Source: Chryseobacterium sp. YIM B08800 (GTDB taxonomy: Bacteria > Bacteroidota > Bacteroidia > Flavobacteriales > Weeksellaceae). Taken from it: 64,000 nt of DNA. Positions within the stretch are counted from its first letter, which is position 1; each line of letters opens with the position of its first letter. Of this stretch, positions 34,621-42,427 are shown piece after piece. The notes under the pieces were generated by a model. The model searched no databases. It was not told the origin of the DNA and saw only the letters and a list, made by a program, of their open reading frames with translations. Both the position numbers and the translations under genes were made by a program. The stretch lies in assembly GCF_026163565.1 (NCBI RefSeq), contig NZ_JAPDKN010000005.1:1-64000 (forward strand), given 5' to 3'.

Positions 34621-35122
34621 TCATTATGACCTTGATCACTTAAACTTAAGATTAGATCAATTATGCTTTTCAAACTTCAGCCTAACCTCCTATATGATTT
34701 TAAACAAGGAAAAATAAATATGATCTAACGTCCTTATAATTTTCGATACGATACAATATCTAAAAAAATTTTTATTAATTTTTGTTTATATAATAATGTC
34801 GTACAGAATTTAGATGCTGTAACATCTTTTATTTCTATCTTTCCGCTAGAATCTCTCCTTCGCAAACACCTTTAAATAGAAGGTTATAACTAACTTAAAG
34901 TCAAAGTAAAAGTAACATTTGTACTACTTTTGTATACCTGTAATCTTGTAATTCAATGTAAATCATATAATTAAAATTTCCCAACTAACCCCTAATAATT
35001 GATAATTCCGTTTGTACAGTTTCATGTACAGATACTTTAAGATAAATAAAGTTTACATTTCTAACAAGTAAAGTTAGGATATTATTTTTGTAGATAACGA
35101 GCGCAAAGAGGAGAGTTATAGT
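34621..35122. other. Non-coding stretch between recombinase remnant and restriction genes
   Basis: About 500 AT-rich bases with no supportable gene. It probably contains the unrecognisable N-terminal part of the recombinase remnant. Confidence 0.35.
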
Positions 35123-36802
35123 TTAAAATAATTTTGTGATTTTTTGAAAATTTTGTAATAAATGATCTATATTATTATCATCAACCGATTTTGCAACAAT
35201 CAATTCTTTTGTATTTGTTAAAAAGCATTTACCATTAAGTTGTCTGAAATTATCATTTACAAAAATTGCAACATGTTCTTCACTTAAATTACATTTATAG
35301 AACGAGTATTTGCATTCAGTTTCATTATTAAAGTAGTTTAAAAAATTATTTCTAAAGGTCTCTTTTATTTCGTTTCTAAACTTTTCGATATCGGAATTGT
35401 TGAATGTAGTGTATGATTTTAATACATAAAGAAAATTTATCTTATATTGATGTACAAATAAGGTATCTCTATCGAATAATCGATCTTTAAAATGGTATGA
35501 AGTTATAGGTTCCCCTTTCTTAATAATTGAATGCTCATCGTAGTTGTCAACATTGTCAATATAACCATAAATGAAGAAATTTGGTGAAATATTGTAGCCT
35601 TCAGTTACTTTATCTCTATATCGCAGAGGTTTTATATGCTCTTCTCCTTTCTTATTTAAAAGGTCAATATTGAATTGAATTACATTTTTTGCATAAGTGA
35701 ACTGCTTATACTTTGATATTTTTCCAGCCTGACTATTAGATTTATAATATTTAGAATCTCCTATGTAAAATATATCGCTGGTGTCAATTAAGGATTTATA
35801 ATCGTAAATATGGTCAATGATTTTACCATCGTCATTATGTTTCAACTTATCGATTGTAACCCCATCAACTTCGTATTTTTTAAGTTCATCTGAGAAAAGC
35901 TTATCTACCATATCTTCAAAAACTAAGTTGTAGTTGGTAATTGCCATATAATCCTCTCTTTTTCGTTTAATGCTGCTAAAATCATATTGAGAGAAATACA
36001 TTTCACAAAGTCCGTACATACGTCTTAATACATCACTAAAATAGCGGTACTTAATCTTTCTTAATTTCGATAAACCCGTTGTACAAAGATACTGGAAAGC
36101 AGTACCTGATATGATTTGGTAGGATTTATCAATTTTTAAATTAAGATGGTGCTCGTGGTTAAGATGGTTGAGAATACTAAAGAAATAAGTAATCAATTCT
36201 TCTTCGGTATTTATGACTTTCTTTCTATTTGCAATCTCAGTATAAATTGGCGTTTTACCCCCAATAAAAATAGGTAATGATTTTCTTATCGTTTTCTCCC
36301 ACTTTGGTTTCCTAGCTTGGTTGGAAGTGAATTCAATATGTTTAAATAAGATTTGCTGCTTGTTTTTCTTATAGAAATTGACAAAACTTAAAAGTATATC
36401 TAGAAATGAATAATCCTTTACTCCTAAATTTGTATTCAGTTCAAAGGTTTCAGTTTCATGGATAATTGAAGTATCATTATATCTTTTGCGGTATTCAATT
36501 AAACTATTGTAGAAATACACCGAAAGCTGCCTTACCCAATTGTATTCTGTTTTATGCTTTATTGATTCCTCTTTAATTAAATTAAGCAAATTGTCCTTAT
36601 GTGTTCCCAAAACGGTTTCTTCGCCATCTTTCATAAACACTTTTGGAAGCATGAATACCAATTTGTTTTTATCAAAAGAATGATAATAACCCACGGACGT
36701 AAGAGTTCCTTCGAGTCCGTTAAGTTTATAAAACTTTGGATCCTCGAATAAATCTCTTAAAAGATCTTCGGAGTAATTTTCGCCTTCAATCAGAATATGC
36801 AT
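35123..36802 (-). CDS. LlaJI-family restriction endonuclease subunit
   Basis: A 559-aa protein without a signal peptide. Its layout, WVRQLSVYFYNSLIEYRKRY, SFLDILLSFVNFYKKNKQQ, and later FYIGDSKYYKSNSQAGKISK, resembles the LlaJI restriction subunit family and the McrC type of nuclease partners; the D...K segment DSKYYK looks like a PD-(D/E)xK active site. It starts two bases after the stop of the McrB-like gene. In such systems this subunit cuts DNA when driven by the McrB-like NTPase. Family assigned by eye. Confidence 0.65.
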   Translation of the reverse strand: MHILIEGENYSEDLLRDLFEDPKFYKLNGLEGTLTSVGYYHSFDKNKLVFMLPKVFMKDGEETVLGTHKDNLLNLIKEESIKHKTEYNWVRQLSVYFYNSLIEYRKRYNDTSIIHETETFELNTNLGVKDYSFLDILLSFVNFYKKNKQQILFKHIEFTSNQARKPKWEKTIRKSLPIFIGGKTPIYTEIANRKKVINTEEELITYFFSILNHLNHEHHLNLKIDKSYQIISGTAFQYLCTTGLSKLRKIKYRYFSDVLRRMYGLCEMYFSQYDFSSIKRKREDYMAITNYNLVFEDMVDKLFSDELKKYEVDGVTIDKLKHNDDGKIIDHIYDYKSLIDTSDIFYIGDSKYYKSNSQAGKISKYKQFTYAKNVIQFNIDLLNKKGEEHIKPLRYRDKVTEGYNISPNFFIYGYIDNVDNYDEHSIIKKGEPITSYHFKDRLFDRDTLFVHQYKINFLYVLKSYTTFNNSDIEKFRNEIKETFRNNFLNYFNNETECKYSFYKCNLSEEHVAIFVNDNFRQLNGKCFLTNTKELIVAKSVDDNNIDHLLQNFQKITKLF

Positions 36803-36804
36803 TT

Positions 36805-38859
36805 CTATTCTATTATCGGTTGATTTTCTTCTGCAACTTGACCTAAATCTTGCTCTTCCTCTCTAGAAGGATAAGCTGTAATTGATGCTAAATCTATTCT
36901 TTCGAAAAGTTCCTTTACTTTGGTTAAACCATTGGTAAAAATCGGAAAAAAATCTTCGTAAGAACCATTCGATTCAAACACTTTGTTATCTTCGTCTTTA
37001 AATACATCGTTCCATAGGTAAAAAATAACTTTATTGATAAATGGCTTGAGCGAAATGTTATTGGCGTCATCAGGTTTAATAAAGTAGTTCCCAATACATT
37101 TATCCATTCCTAATGCCTGATTGTTTTTGATGTGATTGTTATTGATTTTTGCAATAAAATCTATCCATTTGTATTTTGAACCATCGCCCAAATCAATTTC
37201 AAAATTGAAAGACTCGTTACTTTTTCCTTCTTCATTTTGTACATCATAACAAATTGGAACATACTCCCATTCCCATCTTCTTTTAAAGGCAGAATCCATC
37301 GGGAAAAGCGATTGGTCAGAAGTATTCATTGTTGCCAAAATATGCAAATTAGAAGGTAATTTTAAACCTTTAGCAATGCCTTCATGTTCTTTATTATTAT
37401 CAAACTTCTCAATTAAATGATCATTAAGTTCTTTTGATGGAGTAACCGTATAATTAGAATTACGGTCTAGTAATTGGAAAATTTCACCGAAAATTTCGGC
37501 ACAATTTCCTCTATTTATTTCTTCGATTACCAAATAGTAATCGTTATCCAAATCTTTCCACGCTTCTGTATAAATTTTAGCAAAAGCTTGTGGTACAAAC
37601 TTATAACTAACTATATTTTCCCTATCATCTTTTTTTTCTGATGAAGGTTTATAGCCGCCAACAAAAGACGCGTTGTCAAATTCAGGATGAAAAGTTACTC
37701 TCTGGTAAAATTTAGGATCTAATTTTTTTATTATTTGGTCAACCTTGTAAGATTTACCTGTACCTGGAGCACCGTAATAAATAGTATTTGATGCTTTTTT
37801 CGCTGTACTGATTAGTTTAAAAAGATCTCCATCTTTTATTATCTTTAACTTATTTAAAGAAATTTCTGCAATATACTTATTAAAATTTTCAAGTCTTAAA
37901 GCTCTATCACTTATTTCATACCATTGATTATTTAAATAGTTGTTATCTTTATTTAATAAAGTAAATTTATCTAAAAAGAAGCGACGAGTATCAGATGATT
38001 TTAAATTTTCAATTGATTGCTCTTCATTAAATTGTCCAAACACAATTTCAAAACCAAAATATTTGGGAATTGTAATGCCTACATATTCTCTGTCTTCAAT
38101 TGTTGCATTTTTTGTTTGGTAGCCTGACAGTATTGTTGCTTCATCGTAATTATTAAATAAGTATTTAAAACTATCACATATTGCTTGACGTAAATTTTTA
38201 TTTTCAAATAAAACAATTTCCTTTTCTGATAGTTCTGCTTCTTTAGTTTCTTGATTAGATATACTAATTTCCAAGAAATCAAAAAAACCTTTTTTATCAC
38301 CTCTTGTTGGAAGAGAATAATCATAAATACATGATTGTAAATCTTCGTATACAATGCCTTCTTTTAGTTTTAATTTATTATTTTTAACTTGATAAAGCTG
38401 CGAATATGTATTTATAACATTTATTAAAATATCATCATTGCCAATTGCTTCTCCGAAAAGTTCCATTTTAACTACAGACCAATCTAATTCGGTTTTGCTT
38501 TCAAATAAAAGTTTAGAAATTTCAACATTAAGTATTTTAGGTTGGATGTTTTCAAATCCACGAGCAGTATATGGATTAGGTACATAATAATTCTTAAACC
38601 AATTGTCAGAATACTGTATTATTTCGAAAGGATGAGGGTTATAGTGAAACCTAGTGTGTAAAATAAGTTCATCTTCGTAATATAGACCAAGTTGAGCAGC
38701 TAATTGATAAGGAGTACGAAAAAAATCTTCAGAGCCGAATGCGCTATTAGTTTGTTGTCTTGCAATGTTCTTTACTAAATCTTCTTTTGGTAGAACAGTA
38801 ATTAATTCTCTTACAGTTTTAAAATATGGATTTCTCCATCTACAAATTGGGTCAGCCAT
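36805..38859 (-). CDS. McrB-like NTPase subunit of a LlaJI-type restriction system
   Basis: A 684-aa AAA+ protein. The N-terminal half is probably the DNA-recognition part and shows no common motif. The motor follows: Walker A YYGAPGTGKSYK, Walker B VIEEINRGNCAEIFGE and the McrB-type ATMNTSDQSLFPMDSAFKRR. McrB relatives use GTP to translocate DNA. It lies 59 bases after the methyltransferase gene and directly before the nuclease subunit gene, all on one strand. Confidence 0.8.
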   Translation of the reverse strand: MADPICRWRNPYFKTVRELITVLPKEDLVKNIARQQTNSAFGSEDFFRTPYQLAAQLGLYYEDELILHTRFHYNPHPFEIIQYSDNWFKNYYVPNPYTARGFENIQPKILNVEISKLLFESKTELDWSVVKMELFGEAIGNDDILINVINTYSQLYQVKNNKLKLKEGIVYEDLQSCIYDYSLPTRGDKKGFFDFLEISISNQETKEAELSEKEIVLFENKNLRQAICDSFKYLFNNYDEATILSGYQTKNATIEDREYVGITIPKYFGFEIVFGQFNEEQSIENLKSSDTRRFFLDKFTLLNKDNNYLNNQWYEISDRALRLENFNKYIAEISLNKLKIIKDGDLFKLISTAKKASNTIYYGAPGTGKSYKVDQIIKKLDPKFYQRVTFHPEFDNASFVGGYKPSSEKKDDRENIVSYKFVPQAFAKIYTEAWKDLDNDYYLVIEEINRGNCAEIFGEIFQLLDRNSNYTVTPSKELNDHLIEKFDNNKEHEGIAKGLKLPSNLHILATMNTSDQSLFPMDSAFKRRWEWEYVPICYDVQNEEGKSNESFNFEIDLGDGSKYKWIDFIAKINNNHIKNNQALGMDKCIGNYFIKPDDANNISLKPFINKVIFYLWNDVFKDEDNKVFESNGSYEDFFPIFTNGLTKVKELFERIDLASITAYPSREEEQDLGQVAEENQPIIE

Positions 38860-38918
38860 TATTATTAGTTATTTTACAAAATTAAAATTATTTAAATATC
38901 CGAAAATACTTACAATAA

Positions 38919-40412
38919 TCAATTATAACTTGTTTTTTTTTCTCTTGGTGAACTTTTCTTTTTATCAGCAAATTGTGTAATATCCATTTGCTTTAGTAAG
39001 GCAATTAGAACATCAACAACGATACTATTACCTGCTTGACGATACATTTGGGTATCACTAACAACTTGAATAAAATCGTCCCTAAAACCCATTAATCGTA
39101 GACATTCTTTAGGTGTAAGTTTTCTTATTCTACCAGTGTGTGTAACATAATTATCTACACCAGCACGATGCATTTTATGCATGGATTGTAGCAAAGGCCT
39201 AGCAACTTCCAAATCAGTTTTAATTGACGTTTTAAAATTTTTAGTACCTTCACTTAAAACATAATCTCTTACTTTGTCTGATAAATAATATTTTTCTTCG
39301 ACTGTATTAACATCAAATATGAATTCGTCAAATTCTTTTTCCTCTATTGATTCAAAAATAAAATCGCCATGCCAATTAAACTGCTGATTTGCTTTTTGAC
39401 ATAAAGCAATATCACCATTAATTTGTGTATAGCGTTTATTTCTGTTAAATGTACTTGTTACAAACTTTACCCCCTTTTCCTTTAAATAGTATTTGCTTTC
39501 GGTATAATCTTCAAGAAAATCCTGCATGCGATGTTCTAAACTTATAGGTTCAGGGAATGTAAATTCAATATTATGATCTCTAAACCCAACTACGAATATT
39601 CTCTCTCTATGTTGGGGCATACCATAATCTTTTGCATTCAAAACTTGATACGAATATTTATATCCTAATTCATCAAAAGTTGCCTTAATAGTTTCAAAAG
39701 TGTTTCCGTTATCATGGTTAACAAGTCCTTTTACATTTTCGAAAATAAAAACTTTTGGTTGAGTCTCCTTTATAATCCTAGCAAATTCGTAAAATAGTGT
39801 GCCTCGTGTGTCCTCAAAACCTCTTCTTTTACCTACCATAGAAAAAGATTGACACGGGCTTCCACCCACTAGCAAATCAATTTCATTATGATATTTTTCA
39901 GCATTTAACTCACAAATATCGCTATACCAGTTTTCATCTTTGATTTTATAATTTGCGATGTAACTTTCTTTTACATGTTTATCAATATCACAAGCAAATT
40001 TGATTTCAGTATTAATGTTAAGTCTTTTAAAAGCATACTCTATTGCACCAATGCCAGAGAATAAAGTGCCAATTTTGATAGTGCTATTGGGATTGCTAAA
40101 ATTTTTATTTCTCCAATCTGTATCAAATTTGGCACTTTGTTGAGCAAATTTTTCTACAACAATATTAAAAAGATTATGTCCCTTAAAATTTTCTGATAGT
40201 TTTTCTTTGCAAAAAAGATTAATCAATATATCTTTATCCAAATTTAAACTGCTTGATACCTTTTCCAACAGAATGGGGTTAAGTTTCCTCTCATTTTTTT
40301 CTATTTTGGATAAGGTTGAAGTACTAACATTTAATTCCGCAGCTACTTTCCTTAAAGGCAAGCCTAATTCTGTTCTTCTTTCCTTAATAAAACCACCCAC
40401 AGTACGCTCCAT
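38919..40412 (-). CDS. C5-cytosine DNA methyltransferase with N-terminal HTH
   Basis: A 497-aa modification enzyme. The start is the ATG at 40412 (MERTVGGFIKERR); the longer frame would begin with TTG at 40424. Residues about 8-60 form an XRE-type helix-turn-helix (LPLRKVAAELNVSTSTLSKIEKNE). Then come C5 motifs: I FSGIGAIEYAF, IV GGSPCQSFS with the catalytic Cys, VI FENVKGL, VIII QHRERIFVVGF, IX LTPKECLRLMGF and X YRQAGNSIVVDVL. It should methylate cytosine in the site recognised by the adjoining restriction subunits, and the HTH probably represses its own promoter. The lysine-rich tail (DKKKSSPREKK) is unusual. Confidence 0.92.
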   Translation of the reverse strand: MERTVGGFIKERRTELGLPLRKVAAELNVSTSTLSKIEKNERKLNPILLEKVSSSLNLDKDILINLFCKEKLSENFKGHNLFNIVVEKFAQQSAKFDTDWRNKNFSNPNSTIKIGTLFSGIGAIEYAFKRLNINTEIKFACDIDKHVKESYIANYKIKDENWYSDICELNAEKYHNEIDLLVGGSPCQSFSMVGKRRGFEDTRGTLFYEFARIIKETQPKVFIFENVKGLVNHDNGNTFETIKATFDELGYKYSYQVLNAKDYGMPQHRERIFVVGFRDHNIEFTFPEPISLEHRMQDFLEDYTESKYYLKEKGVKFVTSTFNRNKRYTQINGDIALCQKANQQFNWHGDFIFESIEEKEFDEFIFDVNTVEEKYYLSDKVRDYVLSEGTKNFKTSIKTDLEVARPLLQSMHKMHRAGVDNYVTHTGRIRKLTPKECLRLMGFRDDFIQVVSDTQMYRQAGNSIVVDVLIALLKQMDITQFADKKKSSPREKKTSYN

Positions 40413-40461
40413 ACAATTATACAATTTTGTCCAAAAATATGGAATATTTTTTGAATCTCAA
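40413..40461 (-). promoter_or_regulatory. Promoter and candidate operator of the methyltransferase
   Basis: On the minus strand: TTG (40461-40459), 19-base spacer, TATTTTTG (40439-40432), an excellent Bacteroidota promoter with a start near 40428. Between it and the ATG lies a tandem repeat, TACAATT at 40412-40418 and again at 40420-40426 on the plus strand, well placed for the HTH of the methyltransferase to bind and shut off its own gene. Confidence 0.7.
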
Positions 40462-40482
40462 TAACAGATTATATATTATGAT

Positions 40483-40914
40483 ATGACAGATAGACACACT
40501 CCTGCACAAAGAAAATATAATATGCAGCAGATCAAGGGAAAAAACACAAAACCTGAAATATTGTTACGGAAAATTCTTTTCTCCAAAGGTTACAGATATA
40601 GGATAAACACTAAAAATCTACCGGGAAAACCCGATATTGTCCTAAAAAAATACAACACAGTAATTTTCGTTAATGGATGTTTTTGGCACGGACATAAAAA
40701 CTGCAAATATTTTGTTATACCAAAAACTAGGACAGCTTTTTGGACTGAAAAAATTATTACAAATATTAAGAGGGATCAAAATAATATCGAATCATTATTA
40801 GATCTAGGATGGAATGTTATTACTGTTTGGGAATGTAACTTAAAGAATAATAAAATTGAGGAAACGGTTGACAAGTTGATTAGTAAATTAAACAATAGTT
40901 CACCCATTTTTTAA
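40483..40914 (+). CDS. vsr: Very short patch repair (Vsr) endonuclease
   Basis: A 143-aa mismatch endonuclease. It nicks next to T:G mismatches produced when 5-methylcytosine deaminates. Motifs: RKYNMQQIKGKNTKPE at the start, GKPDIVL with the catalytic Asp, VNGCFWHGHKNCKYF with the His/Cys zinc region, FWTEKI and WNVITVWECNL. Full length. It is divergent from the C5 methyltransferase gene, the usual partner of Vsr, and protects the methylated sites of that system from mutation. Confidence 0.93.
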   Translation: MTDRHTPAQRKYNMQQIKGKNTKPEILLRKILFSKGYRYRINTKNLPGKPDIVLKKYNTVIFVNGCFWHGHKNCKYFVIPKTRTAFWTEKIITNIKRDQNNIESLLDLGWNVITVWECNLKNNKIEETVDKLISKLNNSSPIF

Positions 40915-40974
40915 AATTTTATTTCCTATATTTAAAAAGGAGAAGGAATTTGAATTCTGAACTCCCTTATAATA

Positions 40975-40998
40975 AAATACCGATTTTCGTCGGTATTT
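40975..40998. terminator. Bidirectional hairpin between vsr and the HTH gene
   Basis: A 9-bp perfect stem (AAATACCGA / TCGGTATTT) with a TTTTCG loop. It serves the convergent vsr and HTH genes and overlaps the last codon of the HTH gene. Confidence 0.75.
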
Positions 40999-41230
40999 AT
41001 TCATTTATAAGTTTAAAAAATTGTTCAAGAGTAAGCTTTCTTGCCTTGCAAATTCTATAGAGTGTTTCAACAGGAATTCTATATGTATTATCACTCTTAA
41101 TTTTTCGTACAGTACTTTCTTCAATATCATGACTTTTAGCAAACAAGTTCTGTGACTTATTTTCTTTAAGCCAAGGAATCAACCAATTTTTAGTTATATA
41201 CGAACAGATTTTCTCGTTTATGTCAATCAT
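40997..41230 (-). CDS. Small HTH regulator beside the Cas12f-sigma unit
   Basis: A 77-aa DNA-binding protein. The ATG at 41230 (MIDINEKICSY) is preferred; eight extra residues are possible upstream. A helix-turn-helix is visible as LFAKSHDIEESTVRKIKSD, and KARKLTLEQFFKLINE closes the domain. It is divergent from the structured RNA, sigma factor and Cas12f genes, with a perfect palindrome between them, so it is the best candidate repressor of that unit. Alternatively it is an orphan regulator of the neighbouring restriction system. Confidence 0.7.
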   Translation of the reverse strand: MIDINEKICSYITKNWLIPWLKENKSQNLFAKSHDIEESTVRKIKSDNTYRIPVETLYRICKARKLTLEQFFKLINE

Positions 41231-41260
41231 ATAGCAAAAGAAATATTTTGACATTGAAAT

Positions 41261-41282
41261 ATTACGGTCGTTCGACCGTAAT
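41261..41282. promoter_or_regulatory. Perfect palindromic operator candidate
   Basis: ATTACGGTCG, two bases TT, then its exact reverse complement. It begins 30 bases upstream of the HTH gene start and ends 19 bases before the -33 element of the RNA promoter, in a position to control both directions. Much more GC-rich than its surroundings. Confidence 0.65.
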
Positions 41283-41301
41283 TAAATTATTTTTATTATA
41301 T

Positions 41302-41332
41302 TTGGAATAAATTATTTATAAAAGTAATTTTG
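41302..41332 (+). promoter_or_regulatory. Promoter of the structured RNA and sigma-Cas12f operon
   Basis: TTG (41302-41304), 20-base spacer, TAATTTTG (41325-41332). Predicted start near 41338, directly before the structured region. A second -7-like TATATTTG at 41297 lacks a -33 partner. Confidence 0.65.
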
Positions 41333-41337
41333 CGATA

Positions 41338-41580
41338 GTTTAAGGAAATATAGAAGCTATTGCTTAGATTCTCGACTGGAAAACTGGCACTTTTCAAAAA
41401 GCAACGAGAGGATAAGTAAATGTGCCCACGACTTCGGCGTGGGCTCACTTATCGTTGCTTGGTATGCCAGTACCACCGGTCGGTAAGTTGAGTTCCACGC
41501 CTTTCTTTTGGGCAAAATGTAGTGGCTGAGTATTTTCCAATGAAGTATACAGTTCGACTTATTTAATCAAAGCAGTTCTT
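41338..41580 (+). ncRNA. Structured RNA, candidate guide RNA scaffold for the dead Cas12f
   Basis: A dense set of nested helices: ACTGGCA (41383-41389) with 41465-41471; AAGCAAC (41399-41405) with 41454-41460; GATAAGT (41411-41417) with 41447-41453; GCCCACG (41424-41430) with 41438-41444 around ACTTCGG; AAGTTGAGTT (41485-41494) with 41551-41560, enclosing CCAC/GTGG (41495-41498 / 41522-41525). TCTCG (41370-41374) can also pair with 41405-41409 as a possible pseudoknot. The layout and motifs such as CGAG...GTGCC and CGGTAAG recall Cas12f tracrRNA scaffolds. If it is a guide RNA, the guide should follow the last helix, from about 41561. The exact ends and guide are inferred, not seen. Confidence 0.55.
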
Positions 41581-41610
41581 CAAGCAATAATTAGCTCAAA
41601 TACACTGCTT
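41570..41610 (+). promoter_or_regulatory. Inverted repeat abutting the sigma factor start codon
   Basis: AAGCAGT (41570-41576) is complementary to ACTGCTT (41604-41610), which ends directly before the ATG at 41611. Pairing would fold the ribosome-entry region and could hold sigma translation down, and would be exclusive with use of 41561-41580 as a guide. Confidence 0.4.
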
Positions 41611-42426
41611 ATGAAAAGAACAAACTCTCTGCCCCGAAACCTCACCGATTTTCAGCTATACAAACTGTTGAAAGAAGGAAACCCCGTTGCTTTGGAACAC
41701 ATTCATCTACGCCACAAGAGACTTCTTTTCTGGCTTGGATGGCAGGTGTTGAAGGATGATTTTGTAGTAGACACTATTGTTCAGGATACCTTTCTAAAAT
41801 TGTGGACACACCGTGAAACCATTGAATCGCCTGATCATATTATAGGCTTTTTACGTTTTGTTATGAAAAGGGATTGTATGGCATATGTCAGTGCTCCCAA
41901 AAATAAATTCACCCGCCTGATGCCTTCTCTTGACAGTTTTGAGAACTATCAGGATTATCTTGCAGGTTACGACCCCCTAAGAGATAAAGAGCACTTAAAT
42001 ATCCAGGAATCCGATCAAAACAAATTCGATGAAATCGTAAAGGTGTTGCCCGTCTTAAACCCAAAACGGAAACACCTGATAGAACTCTGCCTTGAATACG
42101 GCTTTCAGTACAAACCCATCGCAGAGGCTATGGGAAGTAGCGTGACAGGCATCAGCGCCGAGGTAAACAAAGCCATAGATAATCTTAGGAAAATTCTTAA
42201 AGTCGCTTCTTTTGAGAAGCCGGAGGAAAAAGCTTTCCATTATAACCAGCAGTCAGAAAAACTCAGCAGTCAGCAACGCGAAATCATCAAAAGAAGGTTT
42301 GAGCAGAAATCCTCTTTTACGGTAATTGCAAAAGAACTCAAACTGTCTGAAAAAGAAGTCCACCGCGAATTTCTTTACGCCTATCAGCAACTGCAAAATC
42401 AAAACCGATCTCAAATACTGCTTTAA
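41611..42426 (+). CDS. ECF-like sigma factor partnered with dead Cas12f
   Basis: A 271-aa sigma-70-family protein. Region 2 spans about 12-95 (LTDFQLYKLLKEGNPVALEH ... TIVQDTFLKLWTHRETI), region 4 about 136-197 (VLPVLNPKRKHLIELC ... YKPIAEAMGSSVTGI). Typical ECF factors stop there at about 180-200 residues; this one adds a second region-4-like unit (about 208-262: LSSQQREIIKRRFEQKSSF, then VIAKELKLSEKEVHREF). No anti-sigma gene is adjacent. Its stop is one base before the Cas12f start, so the two are translated together. Inferred role: to engage RNA polymerase at DNA sites chosen by the Cas12f-RNA complex rather than by a promoter sequence. Codon use is richer in GC than the neighbouring restriction genes. 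Confidence 0.85.
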   Translation: MKRTNSLPRNLTDFQLYKLLKEGNPVALEHIHLRHKRLLFWLGWQVLKDDFVVDTIVQDTFLKLWTHRETIESPDHIIGFLRFVMKRDCMAYVSAPKNKFTRLMPSLDSFENYQDYLAGYDPLRDKEHLNIQESDQNKFDEIVKVLPVLNPKRKHLIELCLEYGFQYKPIAEAMGSSVTGISAEVNKAIDNLRKILKVASFEKPEEKAFHYNQQSEKLSSQQREIIKRRFEQKSSFTVIAKELKLSEKEVHREFLYAYQQLQNQNRSQILL

Positions 42427-42427
42427 C

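Noticed and set aside
36805..38859. Type IV McrBC system
   Set aside because: The NTPase is McrB-like, but the presence of a C5 methyltransferase and vsr and the LlaJI-like partner point to a modification-dependent pair for protection of self, not a modification-dependent nuclease alone.
40413..40424. Longer methyltransferase start at 40424
   Set aside because: That codon is TTG and would leave a leader of about four bases from the predicted transcription start; ATG at 40412 is better.
41561..41580. Guide-target match inside the window (AATCAAAGC also at about 13416; AGTTCGACT also at about 32270)
   Set aside because: Only nine bases match in each case, the 32270 copy is inside gajA, and flanking bases differ. 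This is expected by chance in AT-rich DNA, so no target is claimed.
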